From Acidimicrobiales bacterium (GTDB taxonomy: Bacteria > Actinomycetota > Acidimicrobiia > Acidimicrobiales > JAHEJN01), in NCBI GenBank assembly GCA_024638845.1, contig JAHEJN010000019.1, forward strand, positions 1 to 45,443: a stretch of 45,443 nt of DNA. Direction: 5' to 3'. Below, piece by piece: positions 29,974 to 38,441 of the stretch (within the stretch, counting starts at the first letter, position 1; the number at the start of each line of letters is the position of its first letter). Both the position numbers and the translations under genes were made by a program. The notes below the pieces were generated by a model that saw only the letters and a program-made list of their open reading frames with translations, was not told the origin of the DNA and made no database searches.

Positions 29974-30074
29974 GGGTCGGTCCTTGTCGAGGGTCTCCGC
30001 CCGCAACAGGCGACAGACTAATACATCGGGTCCAGCGAAGGGAACTTTAGGTGCGGGAGTGGTCGTGGGCTGCA

Positions 30075-33000
30075 TCACGTTAGCGCAGTGAGGGCCGACT
30101 CTGCGGCATCGAGGTCGGCTCGGGCTGCGGCGAGCAGGTCGCGTGTCTGTTGCACCAGCTCGGGCTTGGCGTTGTTGACGTAGCCCTCGTTGGCCAGCTT
30201 CGCCTCGAAGCCGGCGATCTGGCCCGACTTCTGCTCGATCACCTTGGCGAGCCGCTCTCGTTCGGCGTCGAGGTCGACGGCATCGACCAGCCCCGACACC
30301 AGCACTTCGGATCCTTCGAAGGCGATCGGACTGGCCACAGCCGGCCGACCCGCTGTGATGTCGACGATCTCGCCCACTCCGGCCAGCGCCTCGACCACCC
30401 CGGTTGCCGTCGCGATGAGCTCGGCCACCGGAGTCGAGACGTGCAGCGTGAGCAATTGGCGGGGTTTCACCTGTCGCTCGGCTCGCAGGACGCGGATCTG
30501 GGCCGCGAGCGCGTCGGCTCGGTCGAAGTCGGCGACGATCGCGGCGTCGGCCAGCGCATCGTCGACAACGGGCCACGCGGCCGTGGCCAGCAGCGGCGAC
30601 GGCGGCAGCGGCAGACCGACGATCTGGCCGGTGCGGGCGGCACTCACGTGGGTCCACAGTGCCTCGGTGACGAAGGGACACACCGGATGCATGAGACGCA
30701 GCACGGCGTCGAGCACCGAGCCGAGCACCACCTGCTGGGTCGGGTCGTCGTTCACAGTGGGCTTCACTGCTTCGAGGTAGCGGTCGCAGACGTCGCGCCA
30801 CACGAAGTCGTACAGCGCGTCGGCGAACTGGTTGAACTGGTAGCGCTCGAGCGCCGACTCGAGGGTGGCGACGGTCTGGTGCAGGCGGGCGATGATCCAC
30901 CGGTCGACGAACCGGGCTCCGGTGGGGTCGACGGGTTGGGCGACGATCGCCGCACCGTCGAGGCGTCCGATGGCAAAGCGCGTGGCGTTCCACAGCTTGT
31001 TGGCGAAGTTGCGGCCGCCGTCGAACTTCGACGACGTGTTGCGCGCCAGGGGGATCTCGGCGGTCGGCTCGAGCCCACCGGCGGCCACGCCGTAGGCGCT
31101 GACCATCTGTTTCGACGGGTCACCGGGCGAGTGCTGCACGGGTGCGGCCACGACATGGCCGGCGGCGGTGGTGAGGGGCTCCGGGGCGAACGCCTCGCCG
31201 GTGTGCGGGCACACCATGTCGACGGGCATGCGCACGTCCTGGGTGTCGGTGGTCATCTGCACCAGGGTGAACCGCATCGCGTCGGCGCCGTGGCTGTAGA
31301 TGATGTCGCGGGGGTCGACGCCGTTGCCGAGGCTCTTGCTCATCTTCTGGCCGTGGCCGTCCTGCACCATGGCGTGGATGAAGACGTCGCGGAACGGCAG
31401 CTGGCCGTCGAGGAAGTACCGGTTGAACATCACCATGCGGCTCACCCACAGCGTGATGATCTCGCGGGCGGTGCTGAGGACCGAGGTGGGGTTGAACGTG
31501 TCGAGCAGGCCTTCGGTTGCGGGGAAGTCCTCGGGAAAGGGCCACCCCATCGTGCTCATCGGCCACAACGCCGAGCTGAACCAGGTGTCGAGCACGTCGG
31601 GATCGCGCTCGAAACCCGCGTCCTCCAAGGCGGCGACCAGGGTCGACTCGTCGTGGGACGAGTCGATGCGATCGAGCCGGGTCAGCGTGCCCTGCGGGGG
31701 GACGCAGACGCTCTCGTCGATCTCGTCGTCGGTCGTTCGCCGCACGATGTGGGCGGCGCCGGCCGCGGTGTAGGGGCTGTCGATGGATCGGGGTTCGTCG
31801 ACGTCGGCACCGGCGAGTGCCGCTTGCAGCTCGGGTGAGGCCTCGGTGAGCGGCATGGACCGGGTCCAGACCGGTATCTGGTGGCCCCACCAGAGCTGGC
31901 GACTGATGCACCAGTCGCGGATGTTCTCGTGCCACGACGAGTAGGGCCTGGCGTAGCGCTCGGGAAAGAACGTGAGCTCGCCGTCCCCCCGGGTGTCGCC
32001 CCGGGGCGCAACGCCGTCAGGCAACTCCGGCGCCTGGGCGGGGGTCTGGGCTCGCAACGCCGAACCCCGCAGGCGCTCGTCGGTGACGGCCACGTACCAC
32101 TGGTCGCTGAGCCATGGTTCGATCGGCACGTGGCTGCGATACGAGTGGCCGACCGTGTGCGCGTAGTCGCGCACCGTTTCGAGCAACCCTCGCTCGTCGA
32201 ACCACGCCACGACGGCGGCGCGGGCCTCCTCGCGGGTCAGGCCGACGAAGGCGCGGGCGTCGCCGGAGATGTCGTGCCAGCCGTGGTGTTCCGAGATCGA
32301 CGCGTCGGGGCCCATCACGTTGACCACGTCGAGGCCGTGGCGCAGGCCGAGGTCCCAGTCGTTCGGGTCGTGGGCGGGGGTGACCTTCAGGCCGCCACTG
32401 GAGTACTGGGCTTTGGTGTCGCCGTCGGGGTCGGGCAGCACGACGTAGTCGTCGATCACGATCGGGACGATGCGGCCGACGATGGGCAGCGTGATGGTCT
32501 CGCCGCGCAACGACTCGATACGGGGATCGTTCGGGTTGATGGCGACCGCCGTGTCGCCGAGCATGGTCTCGGGCCGGGTGGTGGCCACCGTGACGTGCCC
32601 GGTGCCGTCGGTCAGCGGGTACTGCAGGTACCACATGTGGCCCTGGATCTCCTCGTTCTCGACCTCGTCGTCGCTGAGGGCGGTCCGGGTGACTGGGTCC
32701 CAGTTCACGAGGCGCTTGCCCCGGTAGATCAGGCCGTCACGGAACAACGAGAAGAAGGCGTGGCGGACGGCGGCCGAGCACACGTCGTCCATCGTGAAGC
32801 GGGTGCGTTCCTTGTCGATCGACGCGCCCATCTCCGAGAGCTGGCTGAGGATGACCGCCTCGTACTCGTCCTTCCACTCCTGGGTCTTGGCCACGAACGC
32901 CTCGCGTCCGAGCTCGAGGCGCTTGATGCCTTCGGCGAGCAGGCGCTTCTCGACGACGGTCTGGGTGGCGATGCCGGCGTGGTCGGTGCCGGGCATCCAC

Positions 33001-33245
33001 AGCGTGTTGTCACCCCGCATGCGGTGGTAGCGGACCATCACGTCTTGGAGTGTGTTGTTGAGCGCATGGCCGAGGTGCAGCGCCGCGGTGACGTTGGGCG
33101 GGGGTATGACCATGCTGTAGGGCTGTTGGCCTTCGGCCAGGCCCGGTTCGGCATGGAAGGCTCGGGCGTCGTCCCACGCCGCGCGAACCATCGACTCGGC
33201 GTCGGCAGGAACATACGCAGGGGGGAGCTCGGGCAACGAAGTCAT
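30075..33245 (-). CDS. valS: Valyl-tRNA synthetase
   Basis: 1056-residue class I aminoacyl-tRNA synthetase charging tRNA-Val. The HIGH motif appears as HLGH in PPPNVTAALHLGHALNN, and the KMSKS loop is GQKMSKSLGNGVDP. The CP1 editing domain (around TTRPETMLGDTAVAINP) and the C-terminal coiled-coil arm (DAERERLAKVIEQKSGQIAG) are present. At 1056 aa it is longer than the common ~880-950, owing to insertions near the zinc/CP regions (e.g. SPYTAAGAAHIVRRTTDDE). ATG 33245 has TAGCCT 9 nt upstream. No T-box leader is seen. Confidence 0.97.
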   Translation of the reverse strand: MTSLPELPPAYVPADAESMVRAAWDDARAFHAEPGLAEGQQPYSMVIPPPNVTAALHLGHALNNTLQDVMVRYHRMRGDNTLWMPGTDHAGIATQTVVEKRLLAEGIKRLELGREAFVAKTQEWKDEYEAVILSQLSEMGASIDKERTRFTMDDVCSAAVRHAFFSLFRDGLIYRGKRLVNWDPVTRTALSDDEVENEEIQGHMWYLQYPLTDGTGHVTVATTRPETMLGDTAVAINPNDPRIESLRGETITLPIVGRIVPIVIDDYVVLPDPDGDTKAQYSSGGLKVTPAHDPNDWDLGLRHGLDVVNVMGPDASISEHHGWHDISGDARAFVGLTREEARAAVVAWFDERGLLETVRDYAHTVGHSYRSHVPIEPWLSDQWYVAVTDERLRGSALRAQTPAQAPELPDGVAPRGDTRGDGELTFFPERYARPYSSWHENIRDWCISRQLWWGHQIPVWTRSMPLTEASPELQAALAGADVDEPRSIDSPYTAAGAAHIVRRTTDDEIDESVCVPPQGTLTRLDRIDSSHDESTLVAALEDAGFERDPDVLDTWFSSALWPMSTMGWPFPEDFPATEGLLDTFNPTSVLSTAREIITLWVSRMVMFNRYFLDGQLPFRDVFIHAMVQDGHGQKMSKSLGNGVDPRDIIYSHGADAMRFTLVQMTTDTQDVRMPVDMVCPHTGEAFAPEPLTTAAGHVVAAPVQHSPGDPSKQMVSAYGVAAGGLEPTAEIPLARNTSSKFDGGRNFANKLWNATRFAIGRLDGAAIVAQPVDPTGARFVDRWIIARLHQTVATLESALERYQFNQFADALYDFVWRDVCDRYLEAVKPTVNDDPTQQVVLGSVLDAVLRLMHPVCPFVTEALWTHVSAARTGQIVGLPLPPSPLLATAAWPVVDDALADAAIVADFDRADALAAQIRVLRAERQVKPRQLLTLHVSTPVAELIATATGVVEALAGVGEIVDITAGRPAVASPIAFEGSEVLVSGLVDAVDLDAERERLAKVIEQKSGQIAGFEAKLANEGYVNNAKPELVQQTRDLLAAARADLDAAESALTALT

Positions 33246-33351
33246 TGCCAGTAGAGGCTACGCGCCCCCAACCAAAACGAAATTGGTTTCGTGAGACTCA
33301 CTATTGGGCTGAAACCGCACCAATTTCGGTGGGTTCCTCCACACTGGTGCG
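33246..33351. promoter_or_regulatory. Palindrome-rich divergent control region of valS and the MFS gene
   Basis: 106 bp. Contains CGAAATTGGT (33278-33287) and its exact reverse complement ACCAATTTCG (33319-33328), centres 41 bp apart (about four helical turns). Nested within are GGTTTC/GAAACC (33285-33290, 33311-33316) and the dyad GTGAGACTCAC (33291-33301). Minus-strand TAGCCT (33255-33260) serves valS; CACACT (33340-33345), 6 nt before GTG 33352, is a near-consensus leaderless -10 for the MFS gene. Confidence 0.5.
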
Positions 33352-34506
33352 GTGGCTCGGGCCGATCGTCCATCTCTTCCCGCCGGTTTCGCCGCGTTGT
33401 GGGGCGCGGTTGCGCTGGATCTGATCGGATTCGGCATCGTGTTGCCGATCCTGCCGGTGTACGCCGAGCGCTTCGACGCCGGTCCGGCCACGGCTGCGAT
33501 GATCGTGGCGACGTTCTCGGCGGCCCAGTTCGTCGCCGCGCCGTTGTGGGGGCGGCTGTCGGATCGCGTGGGGCGCCGGCCGGTGCTCATCGCCGCGCTC
33601 ATCGGTTCGACGATCGGCTCGCTGCTCACCGGCCTCGCCGGTGCGCTGTGGTTGTTGTTCTTCGCCAGGGTGGTCGATGGCGCATCGGGGACGGCCTACT
33701 CGGTGGCGCAGGCCGCGGTGAGCGACATCGCTTCGCCGGCGGCGCGACCTCGCCTGCTCGGGCTGTTGGGTGCTGCGTTCGGCCTCGGATTCGTGGCCGG
33801 CCCGATCATCGGCTCGGTCGCCGCGCTCGGGTCGGATCGTCTGCCGTTCTACATCGCCGCCGGCCTCTCGGCCGCCAATGCCGTGCTGGCCTACCGATCG
33901 GTGCCCGAGACCCATACCGAGCGGTCGTCGAAGGCCGTACCGTCGTGGCGCAATCAGCTGCGGGCGGCGTCGGGGGCCGGCCTCTTGTCGCTGGTGTCGG
34001 TCGCCCTGGTGACCATGACGGCGTTCAGTGCGTTCGAGGGGACGCTCGCGTTGTTGCTCGACGCTCGCTTCGAGCTCGAGGCGAGCTCGATCTATGGCAC
34101 CTTCGCCGTTATCGGTATCGGCCTGGTGCTGGTGCAGACCCGCGTGGTCGGTCCGACGATCGATCGCCTGGGCGAACAGCGGGCGCTGATGGGGTCCCTG
34201 ACGGTGACCGCGGCCGGCATGGCTCTGCTCGCGCCCGACGCTGCCGGCTGGATCATGGCCATCGCGTTGGCGTTGCTGGTGCTGGGCCAGGGAGTGACCT
34301 CGCCGGCACTGGCCTCATTGGTGGTCGACCGGGCCGGCGACACGAGGGGAGCCGCCCTTGGCATGCAGCAGTCGGCGGGCGCACTGGGTCGCATCATCGG
34401 CCCGGCCGCCGGTGGACTGCTGTTCGAACATGTCGGCATCGGATGGCCCTACGGCGTGGCCGCGGTGCTGCTGGCCGTCGCCGTAGGGCTCGCCGCCCGA
34501 GCCTGA
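33352..34506 (+). CDS. MFS transporter, tetracycline-resistance-like (DHA1)
   Basis: 384 residues with 12 predicted helices. Motif A is GRLSDRVGRRPVL (~66-78) and the first helix has the TetA-like GFGIVLPILPVYAERF. The second half contains GVTSPALASLVVDRAGDTRGAALGMQQSAGALGRIIGPAAGG, typical of TetA/MdtG-type proton antiporters. It probably exports a toxic compound. No local repressor gene is visible, yet the upstream region is full of inverted repeats that look like operator sites. A 9-bp stem follows its stop. Confidence 0.9.
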   Translation: MARADRPSLPAGFAALWGAVALDLIGFGIVLPILPVYAERFDAGPATAAMIVATFSAAQFVAAPLWGRLSDRVGRRPVLIAALIGSTIGSLLTGLAGALWLLFFARVVDGASGTAYSVAQAAVSDIASPAARPRLLGLLGAAFGLGFVAGPIIGSVAALGSDRLPFYIAAGLSAANAVLAYRSVPETHTERSSKAVPSWRNQLRAASGAGLLSLVSVALVTMTAFSAFEGTLALLLDARFELEASSIYGTFAVIGIGLVLVQTRVVGPTIDRLGEQRALMGSLTVTAAGMALLAPDAAGWIMAIALALLVLGQGVTSPALASLVVDRAGDTRGAALGMQQSAGALGRIIGPAAGGLLFEHVGIGWPYGVAAVLLAVAVGLAARA

Positions 34507-34534
34507 CCGTCGCCTACGGGGTGGTGGCGACGGT
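34506..34534 (+). terminator. Hairpin after the MFS gene
   Basis: ACCGTCGCC (34506-34514) and GGCGACGGT (34526-34534) form a perfect 9-bp stem with an 11-nt loop, beginning at the stop codon. No T-tract follows. Confidence 0.5.
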
Positions 34535-34581
34535 CTCGGCCTCCCACACCGCAACCGTTGTAGGACCCGCAGATCCTGAGG

Positions 34582-35292
34582 ATGCACGGATGGATCTGTA
34601 CTTCGATGGACGCTCGATCATGCGCTAAGAACTTCAACGTGACACCTTGCCTTCAGGTCGCAGCCATCATCGAGCAGATCCCTTCGGAGCTACCGGACGA
34701 CCATCGCTTCGTGGTTGCGATTGCCGGGCCGCCAGCAGCGGGAAAGTCGACGCTTGCGACGGCGCTCGTGAAGGAGCTTGGTCCGAGAGCGGGACTACTG
34801 GCGATGGACGGTTTTCATTTCGACAATGTGATTCTGGATGAACGCGGCCACCGCGCTCGCAAGGGAGCGCCACATACGTTTGACGTTGCAAGCTTTTCGA
34901 ACACGCTCCGATTCATCCGTGATGAGCCTGCGATCGAGGTGGCGGCGCCTGTCTACGACCGTGATCTCGGTCTTTCTCGAAACTGCGCCTCGATCGTGCG
35001 CCCAGCTAACGAGATACTCGTCACGGAGGGCAACTACCTTCTGCTCGATGAAGAGCCGTGGTCGGAACTGCTTCCGCTGTTTGACCTGACCGTGTGGATC
35101 GACGTTCCTCTCACAGTGGTCGAGCAGCGTATAGAGGACCGGTGGCGAACTGCAGCGATGGACACCGAGGAAGTCCGTCGACGAACCGACGAGAACGACA
35201 TTCCCAACGCCCGGCTCGTCCACGCCGGTTCGGTTGCCGCAGACCTGGTTGTGCCCACGGATTCCAGCGGAGGGTCACCGGAACTCCGATGA
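34582..35292 (+). CDS. P-loop kinase of the uridine/pantothenate kinase type (FrcK-like), lower GC
   Basis: 236 residues from ATG 34582, or 217 from GTG 34639. The nucleotide-binding loop is AGPPAAGKST (48-57), followed by AMDGFHFDNVILDERG and a lid region KGAPHTFDV, as in the nucleoside/pantothenate kinase-like family. Rhizobial FrcK, encoded with a fructose ABC importer, is of this kind, and a FrcBCA-like importer lies nearby, so a sugar kinase role is reasonable. Codons use many more A/T third bases than neighbours (e.g. ATT, GAA, CAT), suggesting a separate origin. The stop overlaps manA (ATGA), so it is integrated in the operon. Confidence 0.75.
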   Translation: MHGWICTSMDARSCAKNFNVTPCLQVAAIIEQIPSELPDDHRFVVAIAGPPAAGKSTLATALVKELGPRAGLLAMDGFHFDNVILDERGHRARKGAPHTFDVASFSNTLRFIRDEPAIEVAAPVYDRDLGLSRNCASIVRPANEILVTEGNYLLLDEEPWSELLPLFDLTVWIDVPLTVVEQRIEDRWRTAAMDTEEVRRRTDENDIPNARLVHAGSVAADLVVPTDSSGGSPELR

Positions 35293-36338
35293 CCCCCTTC
35301 ATCCTCCCGCCGAACACGTTCGACCACTTCTATCGGGGCGGCCGCCACATCGCCGAGCTCCGCGGGTCGCCTCCGGGCACGCACCGCCCCGAGGAATGGC
35401 TGGGATCGGTTGTCACTCGCTTCGGCGAATCGGCGATGGGGCTGACCACCTTCGACGGCCACACCTTGCGAGCCGAGATCGCCGCGAACCCCGTCGACTG
35501 GCTGGGAGCGGCACATGTCGCTCGGCACGGTCCCTCGCCGAGTGTGCTGGTGAAGCTGCTCGACCCAGCGCAACGGCTGCCGGTTCACCTGCACCCGACC
35601 CGAACCTTTGCCGCCGAGCATCTCGGTTGCCCCTATGGGAAGACCGAGGCCTGGGTCATCCTCGAGACCGAGCCGGCCGGCGGTGACGTCTTCGTCGGCA
35701 CGAACCGCTCGGTGGCCCATCACGAGTGGGCCACGCTCGTCGAGGCTCAGGACACCGACGCCATGCTCGAGCTGCTTCGGCCCGTCGCGGTCCGGTCGGG
35801 CGACGCGGTCTTGGTTCCGGCCGGCACTCCCCATGCGATCGGCCCGGACCTTCTCGTCCTCGAACTCCAGGAGCCGACCGACCTGTCGATTCTGCTGGAA
35901 TGGCGCGGCTTCGACATCGACGGCGCTGCCGATGGCCACCTCGGCCTCGGATTCGACGTGGCGATCGGTGCCATCAGGCCGGACGCACTCCGCGACGACG
36001 AACTCGAGCGGCTCGTCGCTCGGTCGGTCGAGACATCGGACCAGGCGACCGACTCCGTCGTGTCGGTCATGCCCGACGGGGCCGACCCCTACTTCCGAGC
36101 CTGGGCGGTCGATTCGACCACCGAGGTCGACCTGCCGGCTGGTTTCGGGGTCTTGCTCGTGACCGGCGGCGGTGGTCGCCTCGCGCACCGATCTGGTTCA
36201 GTCGACATCGAACGCGGAGACGCCCTCGTCATCCCGGCGGCGGCGAACCCGTGCAGACTCGTCGGTCGACTGACCGCATACCTGTCGCAGCCACCCGCGC
36301 CCGATGCGCTCGAACCGCACGAGTGGGACATGCCCTGA
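35289..36338 (+). CDS. manA: Class I mannose-6-phosphate isomerase
   Basis: 349-residue cupin-fold zinc isomerase interconverting mannose-6-P and fructose-6-P. The zinc ligands are seen in PVHLHP (His100, His102), KTEAW (Glu120) and GTPHAIG (His182). The C-terminal second cupin (GFGVLLVTGGGGRLAHRSG) is complete. The ATG overlaps the upstream kinase stop by 4 nt; in-frame sequence further upstream is antisense-like noise across the kinase. Location inside a sugar island suggests it serves an imported sugar rather than cell-wall mannose alone; other ketose/aldose phosphates are possible substrates. Confidence 0.88.
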   Translation: MTPFILPPNTFDHFYRGGRHIAELRGSPPGTHRPEEWLGSVVTRFGESAMGLTTFDGHTLRAEIAANPVDWLGAAHVARHGPSPSVLVKLLDPAQRLPVHLHPTRTFAAEHLGCPYGKTEAWVILETEPAGGDVFVGTNRSVAHHEWATLVEAQDTDAMLELLRPVAVRSGDAVLVPAGTPHAIGPDLLVLELQEPTDLSILLEWRGFDIDGAADGHLGLGFDVAIGAIRPDALRDDELERLVARSVETSDQATDSVVSVMPDGADPYFRAWAVDSTTEVDLPAGFGVLLVTGGGGRLAHRSGSVDIERGDALVIPAAANPCRLVGRLTAYLSQPPAPDALEPHEWDMP

Positions 36339-36411
36339 CCGTCCGCACCGCCCCGGACCCGCTCGGGGATTTCCGCCACGAGCCTCGGTCGGGTTGTGAG
36401 AGGATCCCGAG

Positions 36412-37431
36412 ATGAGCGAGACGCACACCTCCGGCCCGACTCGATGGGCTCTCATCGGAGCCAGCGACATCGCCGCGACCCGGATCATCCCGGCGATACG
36501 TGCTCACGGCGGCCGAATACACGTCGTGCAATCCGGCAGCGAGCACTGGGCGACCGAGTATGCCGAGCGACAGGAGATCGATGTCTGGACGACATCGGTC
36601 GACGACGCCGTCGGGCGGGACGATGTCGATGCGGTGTACGTCAGCTCCCACAACGAGAAGCACCGAGACCAGGTCATCGCCGCCGCCGAGGCCGGCAAGC
36701 ACGTACTCGCCGAGAAGCCCCTGGCGCTTTCCCTGGACGACGCGCACGCCATGGTCGAGGCCTGCGAGAACGCCGGGGTCGTCCTGGCGACGAATCACCA
36801 CTTGCCGGCGTCTCCCACCCACATGGCCATGAAGGAGATCGTCGCATCGGGCGAGATCGGCGCGGTTCGGGCGATGCACGTGAACCACGCGGTCGGGCTC
36901 CCGGATCGGCTGCGCGGGTGGCGAGTCGACGATCCGGTGGCAGGAGGCGTGATTCTCGATGTCTTCATCCACGACATGGCTGCGGTCCGGGCGATCATCG
37001 GCGGTCAGGCCAAGGCCGTCATGGCCTCCGCCCGCAGTGGCGACGATGTTCCGGCCGCACCGAACTCGGTCATGACGGTGGTCGAGTGGACCGACGACGT
37101 CATCGTGCAAACCCACGACGCCTACGACAATTACGACCTGCCGACCGGGCTCGAAATCCTCGGCGACCGAGGCGCAATCCGCAGCTCTCTTTCGATGACG
37201 GGTGACCCGGTCGGCGAGGTGACCGTCTACCACGACGGTTTCGGCACCCCGGCGGAGATCTCGGTCAGGGACGATCTCTATCTCACGACCGTGCGGGCTT
37301 TCGATGCGGCGATCCACACCGGCGTCGAACCCCTCGTGACGGGTCTCGACGGCGTGAGGTCATTGGCCGCGGCGCTGGCGGCGCAGCATTCGCTCGACAC
37401 CGGCTGCGTTCAGTCGGTGCCGTTCATATGA
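36412..37431 (+). CDS. Gfo/Idh/MocA family NAD(P)-dependent oxidoreductase
   Basis: 339 residues. The N-terminal Rossmann domain has an unusual dinucleotide loop (LIGASDIAATRII, 14-26) instead of GxGxxG. EKP is at 101-103 (VLAEKPLAL), and the catalytic-type His is in ILDVFIHDM with Asp four residues before it, as in sugar/inositol dehydrogenases. The C-terminal alpha/beta domain carries EILGDRGAIRSS, normal for the family. It probably oxidises a sugar or cyclitol hydroxyl. Third gene of the plus-strand operon; its stop overlaps the next dehydrogenase (ATGA), implying sequential or paired action. Confidence 0.88.
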   Translation: MSETHTSGPTRWALIGASDIAATRIIPAIRAHGGRIHVVQSGSEHWATEYAERQEIDVWTTSVDDAVGRDDVDAVYVSSHNEKHRDQVIAAAEAGKHVLAEKPLALSLDDAHAMVEACENAGVVLATNHHLPASPTHMAMKEIVASGEIGAVRAMHVNHAVGLPDRLRGWRVDDPVAGGVILDVFIHDMAAVRAIIGGQAKAVMASARSGDDVPAAPNSVMTVVEWTDDVIVQTHDAYDNYDLPTGLEILGDRGAIRSSLSMTGDPVGEVTVYHDGFGTPAEISVRDDLYLTTVRAFDAAIHTGVEPLVTGLDGVRSLAAALAAQHSLDTGCVQSVPFI

Positions 37432-38435
37432 CGATTCGGGTCGGCGTGATCGGGGCCGGCAACATCGGCACGGCTCACGCCCACAATCTGGCAACCGCCG
37501 TCCCCGGCTCGACCGTGACGGCGATCTACGACGTGGACCAGCCGGCTGCGACCGCACTCGCGAGCGAGCTCGGATGCCGGTCGACAGCGTCGCTCGCGGA
37601 CCTGATCAACGCCGACGACGTCGACGCGGTCGTCATCGCATCCCCGGACGGGTTGCATGCCGAGCAGGCCCTCGCGTGTCTCGCGGTCCGCAAACCCACG
37701 CTGTGCGAGAAGCCACTCGCCCCGACGATCGAAGCCGCGCAACGTGTCCTCGACGCCGAAGTGGCGATCGGTGAGCGATTGCTCACCTTGGGCTTCATGC
37801 GTCGCTTCGACCCCGGCTACGTGGCGCTCAAGCGCGAGATCGGCGCCGAGGGCATCGGTACGCCGCTGATGGTGCACAACGTGCACCGCAACGCCGCCTT
37901 CGCCTATGGGCTGACCACCGAGGGCACCGTGACCAACGCGGCGATCCACGAGATCGACATCAACCGATGGCTTCTCGAGGACGAGTATGCCCGCGTGCAG
38001 GTGATCATGGGCCGGTCTGGCCCCGACACGCCCGACGGTCAACGTGACCCACTCTTCATCATCTATGAGACGGCCGGCGGTGTCGTTGTCGACATCGAGG
38101 CGTTCATGATGGCCCGCTACGGCTATGAGGTGACCTGTCAGGTGGTGGCTTCGGATGGGGTGTCCGACATGGGCGACGGCGGCTACATCACCCGCACAAC
38201 CGCGCGTGTGCGCGGGCAACCTGTACCCGAGCAGTGGATCGGCCGCTTCCGCGACGCCTACCGCATCGAGATGCAGGCGTGGATCGATTCGATCCGAGGT
38301 CGCGCCGGCCCGACTGGCGCCAGCCTGTGGGACGGCTTCGCGGCCACGCATGCGGCCGAGGCTGCGGTCGAGTCGCTTCGATCGGATGGCTGGGTTCGCG
38401 TCGACTTGCCGTCGCGCCCCGATCTCTACCGCTGA
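37428..38435 (+). CDS. Inositol 2-dehydrogenase-like oxidoreductase with Asn at catalytic Asp site
   Basis: 335 residues, closely patterned on IolG: VGVIGAGNIGTAHAHN (Rossmann GxGxxG, 9-14), CEKPLA (Lys95), LGFMRRFDPGYVALK, HRNAAF and IHEIDINRWLLEDEYARVQVI. In the Bacillus enzyme the triad is Lys97, Asp172 and His176; here Lys95 and His174 are present, but the Asp position is Asn170 (TNAAIH, codon AAC). The substrate may therefore differ from myo-inositol. None of iolB, iolD or iolE is present in the window. Convergent with the importer ATPase gene, 6 bp apart. Confidence 0.87.
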   Translation: MTIRVGVIGAGNIGTAHAHNLATAVPGSTVTAIYDVDQPAATALASELGCRSTASLADLINADDVDAVVIASPDGLHAEQALACLAVRKPTLCEKPLAPTIEAAQRVLDAEVAIGERLLTLGFMRRFDPGYVALKREIGAEGIGTPLMVHNVHRNAAFAYGLTTEGTVTNAAIHEIDINRWLLEDEYARVQVIMGRSGPDTPDGQRDPLFIIYETAGGVVVDIEAFMMARYGYEVTCQVVASDGVSDMGDGGYITRTTARVRGQPVPEQWIGRFRDAYRIEMQAWIDSIRGRAGPTGASLWDGFAATHAAEAAVESLRSDGWVRVDLPSRPDLYR

Positions 38436-38441
38436 CCGCTG

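Noticed and set aside
30150-33254. Two long plus-strand frames antisense to valS
   Set aside because: Antisense shadows with no motifs; valS is full length with HIGH and KMSKS motifs.
33246-33351. T-box leader for valS
   Set aside because: The gap is too short and the predicted transcription start leaves a leader of only a few bases; no T-box sequence.
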